Shown here in pieces: positions 31,939 through 43,199 of a stretch of DNA of 64,000 bases; the first letter of the stretch is position 1, and each line of letters begins with the position of its first letter. The notes beneath the pieces are model-generated. The model made no database searches. It was not told the origin of the DNA and saw only the letters and a list, made by a program, of their open reading frames with translations. A program made the translations under genes and the position numbers. The stretch is from Isoetes taiwanensis (lineage: Eukaryota > Streptophyta > Lycopodiopsida > Isoetales > Isoetaceae), in contig JAJEKV010000009.1 of assembly GCA_021234155.1 (NCBI GenBank), forward strand, positions 7,675,546 through 7,739,545. Direction: 5' to 3'.

Positions 31939-33137
31939 ATGGCTAGGACCAAACAAAAAAGCCATGAAGCCAAAGAAGGAAGATAGGCCCAGGGCCAAGT
32001 GCTCGCAAAATGAGCAGAAGCTCAAAGATGCCGACGCATAAAAAAGGTGACATGGAGAGGCGGCCTAGGTATTACAGAAATTGGAGAGGAGGCGGAGGAA
32101 AGAAGAAAAGGCAAAAGAGGAAAGAAGAAAAGGCCAAGAAGAAAGAGGAAAAGGGCAAGAAGAAGAGAAGAAAGAGCCAAGAGGAAGGAGGAGAAAGCGA
32201 ACAGAAGCAGATGAGGAGGTTGGGTGAACCGTAAGACGACCAATGGCGGAACAAAGAACCAACAATAGAGAGGACCCCCGACCCCAAAGGAAAAAGGGTA
32301 ATGACTCAAGAACCCCTGAAAGAAGAGAAGAACCCTACGGCGTGATCTATAAACGAGCCAACCGAAGGTGAACAATCCCCAACCTCGCGGAGGAGACCGC
32401 CGATATAGCAAAGATTCTGAGGCAACCCTTCTAACGGAGAATCCTCACAGCAGTAACCCTAACCCTCAACCTCAAATGCAGGAAATCCATGCGAGGAAGA
32501 GCCAATCCCCAATTCCAAACACAGCTTGAGACACAGATTAATCCTACTCCCCCACCATTCCCCACCATTCCTTTGTATGGCAAGAAGCAAAGAAGCTAGA
32601 TGCGTGAGAAGGCAAATGGCAAGAAAGCAACAAAACGCTTGGAGACTGCATACACCTTAGGACGTAGAGGAGATACAAGAAAGAATTAGCAGATTACAAA
32701 ATATACAAGAAGATGCACGAAGACTACGCACCCTATTACGGCAAACAGGGGTCAAAAACGTCGAGCGGGGAGGCCAACTCGAAGCATTCCAAAATTCTCA
32801 AACCCCGCCAGAGCTACGAGAACCCCCAAGAAGCCTATGAAGAGATCCCAAGACTCCCTTTTTTGCGAGCCTTTGCGGGAAATCAAACACTTCCAAGGAG
32901 CTACGGATTCCTCATCCCGAGGGCAAACATTCCGAGGTTTGTCCGAGAAATCTTATGGGAGTTCGACCCCAACAAGCGAGTAACCAACGACATGTTACTC
33001 GCTTTACAAGAAGTGAGAGATGGAGGTTGTGCAAAGACTTCAAGACTCATTAGCATGCACTCTCCATGGAAAAAGAGTCACCCTTCAAATGCCAAAGGAT
33101 ATGAGGACCTGCTAAGTACATCAAGCGGAGGGACTAA
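31939..33137 (+). CDS. Retrotransposon-borne histone H3-like protein, copy B
   Basis: It starts MARTKQ then diverges from copy A (KSHEAKEGR), and has the same in-frame TAG at 31984-31986. The charged coil (about 32085-32210) and the Pro/Ser/Glu linker follow, with several small indels relative to copy A. The histone-fold part (about 32867-33137) is better preserved in the middle than copy A: one frame reads FLIPRANIPRFVREI, then FDPNKRVTNDMLLALQE, matching the H3 alpha-1, loop-1 and early alpha-2 pattern (RLVREI.. LALQEA). After a shift comes DSLACTLHGKRVTL and PKDM. Together copies A and B support one ancestral H3-like protein of roughly 398 codons ending at TAA 33135-33137. Confidence 0.8.
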
Positions 33138-33278
33138 TAGAAGGGAAATTAATTTTTGTAACTAATGGGATTATATCTGATGTATAAAATTTTGAATAAT
33201 AAAATATATAGTTGTTTAAGAAGGTACATTCATTAGGCCTGCGATTAGTTTTGGAACAATTGGAGTAATTTCACCAGT

Positions 33279-33347
33279 GACTCCAAGAGTCGCCAGAGCC
33301 TAGTTAGGTCCCAACCTAACACCCCTCCCGCCAGCACTCTTAGAGTC
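33279..33347 (+). repeat. Compound inverted repeat B4, before ORF2 copy B
   Basis: GACTCCAAGAGT, TTAGGTCCCAACCTAA and CACTCTTAGAGTC in order, at the same offset (9204 bp) as A4. Confidence 0.85.
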
Positions 33348-33642
33348 AGAACTTCCCAAGTTCATAACTTGAGCTAGACATACCCAAATGGAGACCAAAA
33401 TTTGTTGCATTAGAACCCTAAGACTATAGGCAAGCCACTTCGAGCCTCAAATTAACCAAGAAACATTAGCCTCATCCCAAATGTCGGAGTTTTAGAAACC
33501 CTAAAATTTTTGGGCATAAATTCCTATATATATCCCTCCAACCCCCAAACCTCAACCACAGGCTGCTCCGCAATTGAGGCGATCTTTCAGCTTAGTCGGG
33601 CTCCCGGTTTAGTTTACGACATCGGCAAGACGCTTCTTCGCC

Positions 33643-35220
33643 ATGGCTACGAAGCCTTCATCCCGTTGGTATAAGCCTCCCCACATCATCAAGTAGATGT
33701 CAATATAGTATTCCAAGTATTTCAAAAGAATTTGACCTTTCAGCAACCACGAACTCCAATCCTTTTTGCCAGCAAGTCTGCAGGAATTCCAAGAGAAAGT
33801 TGTCCCTAGCTTACGTAAGATACCGCCATGCATAGGGTACTTTGTACCAAGGACCGCATTGCAAACGGCCCTGGTCATGTACCCAATATTGCCAAGGCAT
33901 TGAGGAACGAACCAACCGCTTACCAACCTACATGACCCTAACAAGCAATGGCAAAGTCTTCTTCTCCTACAACACGACCTTAGCGCTATATCTAGTATAT
34001 AGGGCGAAAACCGTAATAGGTGAACCATCAATTCAGCCCTTAGAAGTCACACCCTTGGGCCTTGAATGTGACGATCGCCATCCCCGCTTGAATCTGAAGA
34101 GACCATAGCGAGAAGCATCCAAAGAGAGTGAAGACTCCGGCGGGAAAGCGAGGATGACATAGAGGTGGACCCAGAGGAGGAACGCAGGAAGCGGAACAAG
34201 ACATCACCCGCTTCGAAGACGGGAGACCACCACCAGAGGATTGCACAAACCAATTGGGGTACAGGAATAACAAGTCTAGCACCAGTCATAGTCGGGACAG
34301 GAATACTTGTTTGCTAAAATGACATCAAAACCTCTCCCCAATGCCGGGGGCCGAGGCTAATGCGTCGATGAACTCCTTCACCTCCCCTACGGCAAATGCC
34401 CGGATCTAGAAGACTTCATCGACCAAAGAAATCTAAGATTTTCGGTACAAATCGAGAAGCAGCTACTTACACAGGACACACCATCTCGGACATTGAAGCT
34501 TACGGCACTATCCGAGGTATGATGTCGGAGGAACTTCCCTCTGAGGAGGAGTTTATAGCACCGAGGAGCAGATGGGAATAAGGGGAAGACAACAAGAGTA
34601 CTTCAAGGGGAGTCTTCTTCCTCACAAGAACAGAATAGCAAAATTCCAAGGAGAGCCACAAACCTGACAAGTGTACGAACGCTCTTCCACGATTACAAGG
34701 AATTAGTTCAAGTACCCGTAGACGAGTATGCATCAAGGCACAGGGGCACCTCAGGGGCACGTGGAGGAGTACCGGGAGCAGCACTCAAATATTACCTTCG
34801 CCCTAAAATGAGGCGGTAGAGTAATAATATTTCACAAGCGCTTCAGCCCACGCGGAGAGGAGGAAGTCGCGGATCTTTGGTAGCACTTCGTGGATTTGGC
34901 ATGCACGCGCCCTATCGAGAAAAGGTGGACCATGTCATTTTAGTGAAGCGGAAAAAAACAGCCTTGGGCATCTTCGACTTTTGCAAGTACCCCCACCTTC
35001 GACAAGGTAGGTTGGCGAAGCGGCAGCTCATACCTCCCATAGGCGGGTGGAAGAGCTAGCATCCACCATCAGGGGAACGGCAAAGGGATATACTCAGGAA
35101 CTTGGGAAGTACAGTAGGTACAGCCCAAGTAAAGAAGTTTCTCGAGGACAACCCGTCTTACCGGCGATTTCAAGACTAGTCAGACTCTTGATCCCGGAGA
35201 CTTTTTGTATCTAAAATATT
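33643..35220 (+). pseudogene. ORF2 of the gypsy element, copy B (unknown function)
   Basis: It starts ATGGCTACGAAGCC. Readable pieces include LTSNGKVFFSYNTTLALYLV (about 33940-34005), FIDQ..(34410), GGMMSEELPSEEEFIAP (34514-34563), and VDHVILVKRKKTALGIFDF (34925-34982). They follow the same order as in copy A and in the right-hand element's ORF2. No family is recognised. Frames are interrupted many times, chiefly at the CAG/CTG-like sites discussed in the findings. Confidence 0.55.
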
Positions 35221-35457
35221 ATATGATATATGAATATAAATCCTATTGAACTTTAAATGTTTTGTTGATGTATTTTGCCCCACAATTATACCAACAAGCA
35301 TAATCAATGTAAGAGAACAAAGGAACTAATCATATAACCATGAATTGCTTGTGCATGCAGCTAGAGGCCTAAACGAGGGAACGGCGACAACCTGCGAGAT
35401 CTTATAGAAGAGCAAACCCCACCCAGACCACCCCCGGCAAGGAACCTATTTGAGGAT

Positions 35458-38400
35458 ATGGAACCCATGACCCCAGAGGAGGAGATAGCCCAGATGAGGA
35501 CGGACCTGGAGCAGATAAAGGCATTACTTGTCCACGCAAGCGTGAGTGGGTTGGTGGGCAACGCCGATTTACGCAAGCATCAGCTTCGGGGGGGGAAAAG
35601 ACAAGAAGAGGAGCAAGAGAAGGAGATCCTCCAGCCCGAATCTTCCGGACTCAAGTTCGTGACTTCGTGACTCAATTCGAGGAAGAGGAAGAAATGTGCT
35701 CGAGAACGAATAGATGGAAGGCGCAGGAATACCCCGATGGATCGACAAAGAGACACCGTGACCTCTCGACTACCGTAAGAAGGTAGATTCCGCGACCGGC
35801 AATGTATGGAAGGCCTGAACCGGAAAAGTTCCTCGTGGGAGAACAGTGTCGATTGGAAGCAGAGGCATGGCTGGACGAAAATGAGCGAAAACTGAAACGC
35901 TTTTATAGCATGAAAGATAAAGACAAAGGCGTAGTTGCAAATGTACCAACTTGAAAGGAGCCGCCGGATTTGGTGGAAGGGTTATGCAAAGGCACACGGC
36001 TTGGAGCAGGATGCTTGTAAGTTCAAGAAGTTTGCAAAGCCTTCAAGCGCCATTCGTCCCCAAGGGAACATAAGTCCAAAGATGATGCGGCCAGCTTTTG
36101 TGGGTTGCAAAGAAGGCAACAAATCAGTCCGTAAATATACGAGAGGAATTCATGAGGCTAAGGTCAGTATGTGCCGGGTTAGGAGAGAAGCATGCAAGAG
36201 AAAGCTATATTGAGGGGCTGAATGAGGAGATCCGCAAGCTTGTGAGGGCAATAAACCCTAGGATGATCGAGTTTTAATCAAGGCTATAAGCTTCGCAGGG
36301 TCGGGACCTCGGAAATAGCGGGCGTAAGCGGCGACTTCGAGGATAAAGGCAAGGCGACGAGGAAGCTATAGCCCCAGGCAGCCAATCGAGTCCAAATAGA
36401 ACCCCATATGGTGGGAACCAGGGGAAACAGCGGAGAAGAAGCGAGTGTCCTTCAAGGACAAGCGGGGGGGTCAAACTACTCCAAAGCAAGCAGGCGATCC
36501 TTTTGCAGGCAATGCCCAAGGAAAAGAGGCGGGAGTGCATAGAAAAAGCAACTGTGCTTCGTGTGCTTGCGGCCAGGCCATAGGACAGACAAACCGCCCC
36601 TCGCCATGAGTGCGGCTCTAGCGAGTTGGGAGATTGGGGCGCCTTGTCCGGCGCGGCTGACGGCGGCGAAGAGGCCCGCGACTACATTCGTGGTGAGTGT
36701 CATATCTTTGCGCAATAGATCTGAGCAAGCGAGCCGATAAGGTAATTTCCACAGTAGGGAAGGCCAAGGCCAAGTCCTTCATAGTCTTGATAGACTTCGA
36801 GAAGCGCCCATAACTTTGCATCCCCGAATGGTTCAAATGTTGAAGTTGAAGCCGCTAAAGTCAAAGCCAAGACCCGTTGTCTTAGCAAGTGTGGTGCGAT
36901 AAAGCGGGCGGGCAAAAAATTAACCGACATCGACTTGCGAGGGATTAATATCGGATAGGGGCCCAAGTAATGGGCATTGGCAAGTATGACTTGATCATAG
37001 GAATGGAGTACCTTAGGCCAGCGGGGGGCCATTATCGACCGTGGAAGCGGAAGGTGACCTTCCCAACGCCCGACAGCAAGATCATTGAGATAACGGTAAG
37101 GGAAGTTGTCCCCATCATGCGATGTATGTCTTCTAAACGGCTGTTCAAGTGCATCAAGAGTGAGCAAGTGGCATACATCTTCAAGCTTGAGATTAGCGAG
37201 CCTGAATCGGAAGGAAGCAAAGAAGACAAGGTGCTCAGCAAGTTGCCGAAGCAAGTAGCTAAGCTGATCACGGAATTCCATGATCTCTTTCCAGATGAGA
37301 TCAAGCAGCTCCCTCCATACAGGGGAGTTGAGTGCGAGATTGCACTCGAGCCAGGAACAAAGCCAACGAGCAAGGCTCCATATAGAATGACAACGCAGGA
37401 GTTGTCGGAGCTAAAGAAGCGATTCTGCGGAGGCTGCTGGACCTAGGTTTCATTAGACCTAGTGTGTCGCCATTTGGAGCGCCCATTCTCTTCGTTAAGA
37501 AGAAGGATGGCAGTTTAAGGATGTGCATAGACTATAGGCAGTTGAACAAGCACACCATTAAGAACAAGTATGCGCTCCCTAGGTCAGATGACTTGATGGA
37601 TCAGCTTCAAGGTGCAAAGATCTTCTCCAAAATCGACTTAAGGTCAGGTTATCATCAGATCAGGATAAAGGAAGAAGATATCCATAAGACCGCTTTCAGA
37701 ACGCGGTATGGGCATTATGAGTTCCGCGGTAATGCCTTTCGGCTTATCAAATGCCCCATAGCGTTCATGAGGCTCATGAGCGATATCTTCGAGGAGTTCC
37801 CGGACACCTTTGTGATTGTTTTCTTTGATGACATTTTGGTGTATAGCGAGATCCTTGAGAACACGTACAACACTTGAGAAGAGTGCTAGAGAAGTTGAAG
37901 AGGCACCGGTTATGCGCCAAGTTGTCCGAAGTGCCGCCGCACAGCAGAAGGTGGAATACCTTGGTCATGTGATCTCGGCGAAGGCATCTCAACGGACCCC
38001 CAAAGATTGAAGCAAATGATTCGGTGGCGGGCCGAAGAATGTGCATGAAGTCGAAGTTTCCTCGGCCTAGCTGGTACTCTGAGGAAGTTAAAGAAGAACT
38101 TTGCCAAGATAGCAACCCCGCTAATGGACTTTGACGCGAGGCGGAGAAAGTGAAAGATTGGGCGGAGCATTGGCACAAGAAAGCCCAAGGTGGTTTGAAT
38201 TGTTGAAGGAAGCTTTAACAACAGCCCGATCTTAACCTTAGGGACGGGAGAAAGATAAGCTTGTAGCAACAGACGCGAGTAAGATAGCTACAGGTGCAGT
38301 GCTTATGCAAGAAGAGCGTGTGGTAGCGTATGATTCCAGGAAGATGAACGACGCCGAGACGCGCTACCCCACGCACGATCAGGAATTGCTTGCAGTTGTC

Positions 38401-40165
38401 AGGGCATTAAGAATATGGAGGCACTACCTTTTGGGAAGGAAGTTCCAGTTGGATACAGACCACCAGAGCCTCCAATATGTATTCACGCAACCAGACCTTA
38501 ATCTGAGGCAGCGGAGATGGATGGAGTTCCTCGAAGAATATGACTTTGATATAGTCTACAAGCCGGGGAAGCTCAATGTGGTAGCAGATGCGCTTTCAAG
38601 GCATCCCCTGACAACTAGAGTGCATTGCAATGCAATTTCGACGCTCTCCAGCGACTTTGGTAAGAGGATTGAAGAGTCCTTGCCAACGGATGTGGATTTC
38701 AGGGAAGTATGGGCAAGCCTTTCTAAGGAGGCTAGAACAGATAAAGAGCGGGAGGCCTTCAAGCATTATAAGAAGGAAGGCAACCTGTTATACCATAAGA
38801 ACAAGTTATGCGTACCCGAATCATCAGGTGTAAGAAAGTTGATCCTCCACGACACGCACAACAGCCCAATAGCTGGCCATGCGGGATTCATGAAAACATA
38901 TTTCAAGGTGCGCAGCAGCTATTATTGGCCAGGAATGAAGAAGCAAATAGCTCGCTACATCAAGGAATGTCAGCTATGCCAGCAGACGAAGGTGGAGCAG
39001 CTTCGAATTCCAGGGGCATTAGAGTCATTAGCGGTGCCAAACGCTAAGTGGGAGGTAATCAGCATGGACTTCATCACAGGACTCCCAAGGACAGCAAGAG
39101 GGAAGGATGCTTTGATGGTAGTGGTCGACAAGTTGTCTAAGATGGCACACTTTGTGCCTTGCAGGACCACGCAACCACGGCTATGGATACAAAGAAAGCT
39201 CTTCACCAAAGAGATCTTCGTGCTTCATGGCATGCCAAGGGAGATCATCTCCGGCGGGGATCCGAAGTTCATGAGCGCCTTTTGGCAAGACCTCTTTCGC
39301 GACAATCCGCACGAAGCTATCCATGAGCACGGCATATCATCCTCGGGCGGATGGCGGGGCGGAGCGGACCAACGGGGATTTTAGAGGACATGCTACGAAA
39401 CTATATGCGGAATAAGCAAAGTATGTGGGAAGAATTTATTCACTTGGTGGAGTTTGCATACAATAGCACCAAGCGAGAATCATCCCAAATGTCGCCGTTT
39501 ATGATCAATTACGGCTATCGCTGCCTAACTCGGATACTTGGCACAACCCCGTCAAAAGTGGAAGTTTCGCGCAGCCAGATGTTGGCCGATATGCAGCAGC
39601 TCGTGGAAGAAGTTCGAGGTTATCTGCTAGCAGCAAGAAGCCCGTCGAAGAGCATCGCCGACAAGCATCGAATGCAAAGAGAGAGTTCAAAGTTGGAGAT
39701 GATGTTTGGCTCAAGATCAAGGTGAAGCAGCGGCTTCGATCGGCAATTGCAAGAAGCTTGCTCCAAGGTGGGCTGGACCTTCGAGAATAGTCAAGAGAGT
39801 AGGTAATCAATCCTACAAGCTAGATTTGCCAAAGACACCTAAAGATTCATAAGGTCTTCCACGTGAGTTTGTTGAAGAAGCATACTCCAAATCCGCATTT
39901 AAGTCTTGGATTCGCCAACGTTGTTGGAAATGACGGAGGAGCAAAATGGAGATAGTTCGAAATTGATTCTTGATAAAGCTTTCAAGAAAACGAGGAGATC
40001 GAAATTCCTCCAAAGATTTGGTCAAGTGGAAACACTTACCAGTGGAAGACGCCGACGTGGGTACTTAAGAAAGATTTAGTAAAGCAAGATCCACGGTTTA
40101 TGGAGCAATGGGGCGGCAAGGTCATCTCCAGAAGAAATCGGCTCGAGGCATGTCGATTTGTGTAG
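35458..40165 (+). pseudogene. gag-pol: gypsy gag-pol with integrase chromodomain, copy B
   Basis: gag: MEPMTPEEEIAQMRTDLEQI at 35458, core WWKGYAK near 35970 and CKFKKFAK near 36020, and a damaged zinc-knuckle region about 36530. Protease remnants lie near 36785 and the YDLIIGMEYL block at 36985. Reverse transcriptase at 37464-37877 has [27 protein letters not shown] and FFDDIL. RNase H is at 38299-38640 ([31 protein letters not shown]). Integrase at 38850-39725 has the HHCC finger (GHAGFMKTYF..CQLCQQTK) and core MDFITGLPR and VVDKLSKMAHF. A chromodomain lies at about 39945-40110, with LILDKAFKKTRR and then VKWKHLPVEDA and TW..KKDLV across a one-base shift. Chromodomains bind methylated histone tails and mark this as a chromovirus. 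Several frameshifts make this copy defective as read. Confidence 0.85.
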
Positions 40166-41038
40166 GTTAATTCTTGTAGTAAAGATTAATCTACGATGCA
40201 ACCTATGCTTAGTATGGGTCGCATGCGTTGTTACCGATGATGGGACCACTACGGTGATCTCTAGGGCGGTGTAATGTCAATGTAGGCATGACCGCGTTTT
40301 AAAACTTGGGAGAGTGGAAGATAGATTAGAAAGTCTACTGGTCCCACGCAAGTAGACGACCTCGAAGAAAGGAGGTCATGAAGGAATGCATTGATAGGGA
40401 AAGCACCTTTTAGCCCCATATATGCTTTGATAGGAGGAATCTATCCTTCATGCGCCCCCACGCGAGAAGGATATCCTCCACGCCCGGCAACTAGAGGTGT
40501 AGGCATGAGCGGCATATAGGCATATAGGCTGTCTCCATGACCATAATGGAAGATTCACCCTCTTCCTACTGCGGAGATTAGCCATGCATCCATGTAGATA
40601 GGTGGGGTGGTCACCATATAACCAAAATTTTATTTAATAATTAAATGGTACTAACGTAGTGTCGACCTGCAGCCTGCCCGATGAGAGCTCCCGAGGGCAA
40701 GGAGGTTCGAACTCAAGACTTGCAACACAAATTTTGTTGGAATGTGTTGCAAGGAATGAAGAGTACCTCGGACGTTAATTCTAAATTTTGATGAACTTAA
40801 TTGTAATGTTAAGTGAATTTTGGAGTAATCTGTTAGTAATGTTGTGAATTGATAAGTTATGTTATAATACAACAATGTGATAATGTCATAAAAATATTAC
40901 CTTAAGGTAATTTTAATAAATGTGTAGGAATTATAGTAGCCATCGTATGTATCAAGTTGTTGCAGGTCAGGTTGATCCCAAGGTGGGAGAGACCCACGAT
41001 CTTGCCGCGGACAAGATCAATTCAAGGTGGGGAGAGAA
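40166..41038 (+). other. 3' non-coding region and polypurine tract of the gypsy element
   Basis: About 0.87 kb with no gene-like frame between the end of pol and the last LTR. It ends with the purine-rich GGTGGGGAGAGAA (41026-41038) directly before TGTGGCGTTCC, as expected for a polypurine tract. Confidence 0.7.
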
Positions 41039-42680
41039 TGTGGCGTTCCAAAGCCGATACGCCCGGGGATATCTGATCTTTGCCACGCCAAGCGTACCGC
41101 CACTCCGGTGGCGTTAATATACGCTAGCGTGTAGCCAGGTGAATAGCCCTAGGGGGCAACTTGCCAGAAATATGTGCAACTATTAATGTGCACATTTTCC
41201 AATGTACACATTAATGAGGGCACACATTGCCAAGTGGGCCACACCCATAGGTGCAATTAATGTGCACATTTTCCAATGTACACATTAATGTGGGCACACA
41301 TTTCCATGTGTGCACATTTGGCCACCTAGCCCTTAAAGGCAAGTGGGCCCATTTCCAATTATCCCACATGCCAAAAGGGGATAATTGGAAACCCTAGCCA
41401 ACTCCCTTGTCTATATAGGGTAGGAAACCCTAACTAGCCCAATTTTTCGATTTTTAGGGCTTGAGAACTCTGTTTTGGCTGCCTCAACGACCAAAAACCG
41501 CATCCTGACTCGACTAGGAGAGTTGCATCCTTAGTTTCTCTAGATTGGCGTTTCCAGCGGGATGGTGAGGTCGAAAATCGGGAGGGAGCCCCTCAAGGAC
41601 CAGGTATTTGGCCAATTAGATAGTCTAAACCCTATTTTAGTCATTGAATCAAGAGGTTTAGCCTATTAGATTGGCCATCCGTGATCTCTAGATAGCGATT
41701 CTAACTAAAGAACCTAACTCTATGTTGTAGGTTAGATCTTGTTCTTTAGTTCTTCCGTGATGTATATGGATGATGTATCTCTATGAACTCCTTGTATTGG
41801 GAAGGGGGTAGAGACCTAAAGCCTTGTAGTTGATGCTCCTAGAGTAGCCTCTCTAGCACACCAGTAGATTCGCCTCAGGCGCAAGAGCCACACCGGGATG
41901 TGGGTGAAGGGGCCGACCGGGTGAGAAGGAGGTTCATGTCCCGACTCATGAACGGTTCCTCTGGTGTGTAAGGCCCTCACGGGAACCATTGTGGCTAGGT
42001 CCAATGGCTTGCCACCGCTGCGTGGGGCAAGGAATGGGCTCGACACCCGTGGGTGGTGTTCACCTTCCGGTGGGTTCGGGCCGAATACGGGCAAAGGGCC
42101 CTCTAGCCACCTTGAGTCAAGATGTAGATCTCCGGGGGAGTGATCCCTACCGCCCCATCGGGCGGGAAGATGAGCCCAGGAGTAGCCCTCTTGGCTATGC
42201 ATCCGGCGGGCTACAGTCAGGTCCCGACACTTTTCAGACCACTCTGCAAAGTGCGTACAGGAGGGGCGGATGGAGTGGACAACCCTAAGCCATGTTCATA
42301 TGCCAGCCAAATCCATTGCCATGAACTCTGTCTGCAATGAACTCTGGAGACCCAAGCCGTCAGTCATCCCTTGAGTCTGAGCCTTGGGTAGGATTTCCTA
42401 TGTGATGTGCTGATCTTTGCCTATGCAGATATGTGGAGGACCATCCTTCGTGATGGTCATATGATGTTGATGTATGTGCTACTGACATGTATGTTTACGC
42501 TTCCGCAGCTAGGTAGGCCCTGAGGAAGACGGGGTGCAATGACCCTTCCACTCTTCCCACTGGAACCCGACATGGTTGCAGTGTCGTGTGGAGGGCCCTG
42601 TATTAGCATGGAGCTGGTATGGGGGATGAACTCCTGTTTGTATACGGTGAGTGCACCGTATACGAGTAGGGGACGTCACA
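41039..42680 (+). repeat. 3' LTR of the composite gypsy element
   Basis: It starts TGTGGCGTTCC, ends GGGGACGTCACA, and is followed by TATGG (target duplication). It carries the U3 hairpin pair (41182-41215, 41256-41289), the TATA box CTATATAGG at 41411 and AAACCCTAAC after it. Confidence 0.9.
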
Positions 42681-42870
42681 TATGGTGTATATCAATTAAA
42701 AATAGACAAATGGGGCTGTGCAAAAGCAGTTTGATCACAGAACTTTGGGCTAAAAATTGTTGAGCTTCCTCTAACTATGTCCATGGATTCACCTCTATGG
42801 TGTATATATTAAACCCAGACAAATAAGGTTGTGCAAAAGCAGTTTGATCACAGAACTATGGGCTAAAAGA
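42681..42870. repeat. 115-bp tandem repeat that hosts the gypsy insertion
   Basis: The unit from 42681 (TATGGTGTATAT) recurs at 42796 with GCAAAAGCAGTTTGATCACA in both. The left flank of the insertion (about 20050-20108, AGCTTCCTCT...CCTCTATGG) matches the end of the first unit (42763-42800). The element therefore landed inside this repeat. Confidence 0.8.
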
Positions 42871-42961
42871 GCAAGATTGAATAAACAACATATAGAAACA
42901 TTGATATCAAGCTATTGTTCAGGAAATGATTGCAGGCACAATGCTTTTGTACAAATATCAG

Positions 42962-43175
42962 CAGTATTGGTTTAGGCGGGGAGGTCTCTAGTTTAGACTC
43001 CACCTTTTTTACAAAAGGGATTTTTCCAAACGAACGAGGCTTCTTGGGGAGAAACAGTGCGAGGTCATGATACATCACCAGTGTTGGTTTAGGTCTGTAG
43101 TTTGGACTCCACCTTTTTTTCATAAGGGATTTTTTAAAGGAACAAGACGTCTTGAGGAAAAAATGGATATTAAAC
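42962..43175. repeat. Tandem duplication, about 117-bp unit
   Basis: CAGTATTGGTTTAGG at 42962 and CAGTGTTGGTTTAGG at 43079 begin two diverged units. Both contain GACTCCACCTTTTTT and AAGGGATTTTT. Confidence 0.7.
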
Positions 43176-43199
43176 TTTTTTGGGGGGGAGATGTTCTCT

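Larger units (their letters stand above)
20104..42685 (+). mobile_element. Composite Ty3/gypsy chromovirus: LTR-internal-LTR-internal-LTR
   Basis: Three LTRs (20109-21763, 29669-30961, 41039-42680) enclose two internal regions that repeat with a constant offset of about 9.2 kb. TATGG precedes the first LTR (20104-20108) and follows the last (42681-42685), so the array occupies one insertion site. The host site is a 115-bp repeat whose neighbouring unit (42796-42800) shows the uninterrupted sequence. The middle LTR lacks about its first 349 bp, and the first internal region ends abruptly inside integrase: about 2.5 kb is missing across that junction compared with the second unit. Internal order is leader, H3-like ORF, ORF2, gag-pol. 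One full unit would be about 13 kb. An array produced by unequal recombination or an assembly duplication could both give this layout. Confidence 0.9.

Noticed and set aside
40661-40672. GTCGACCTGCAG, resembling a cloning-vector polylinker
   Set aside because: It is only 12 bp, the flanking bases do not continue as vector, and it lies inside the gypsy 3' non-coding region. Chance is sufficient.
40704-40714. GGTTCGAACTC, resembling a tRNA or SINE B box
   Set aside because: There is no matching A box at the right distance and no tRNA fold, so a tRNA gene or SINE is not supported.
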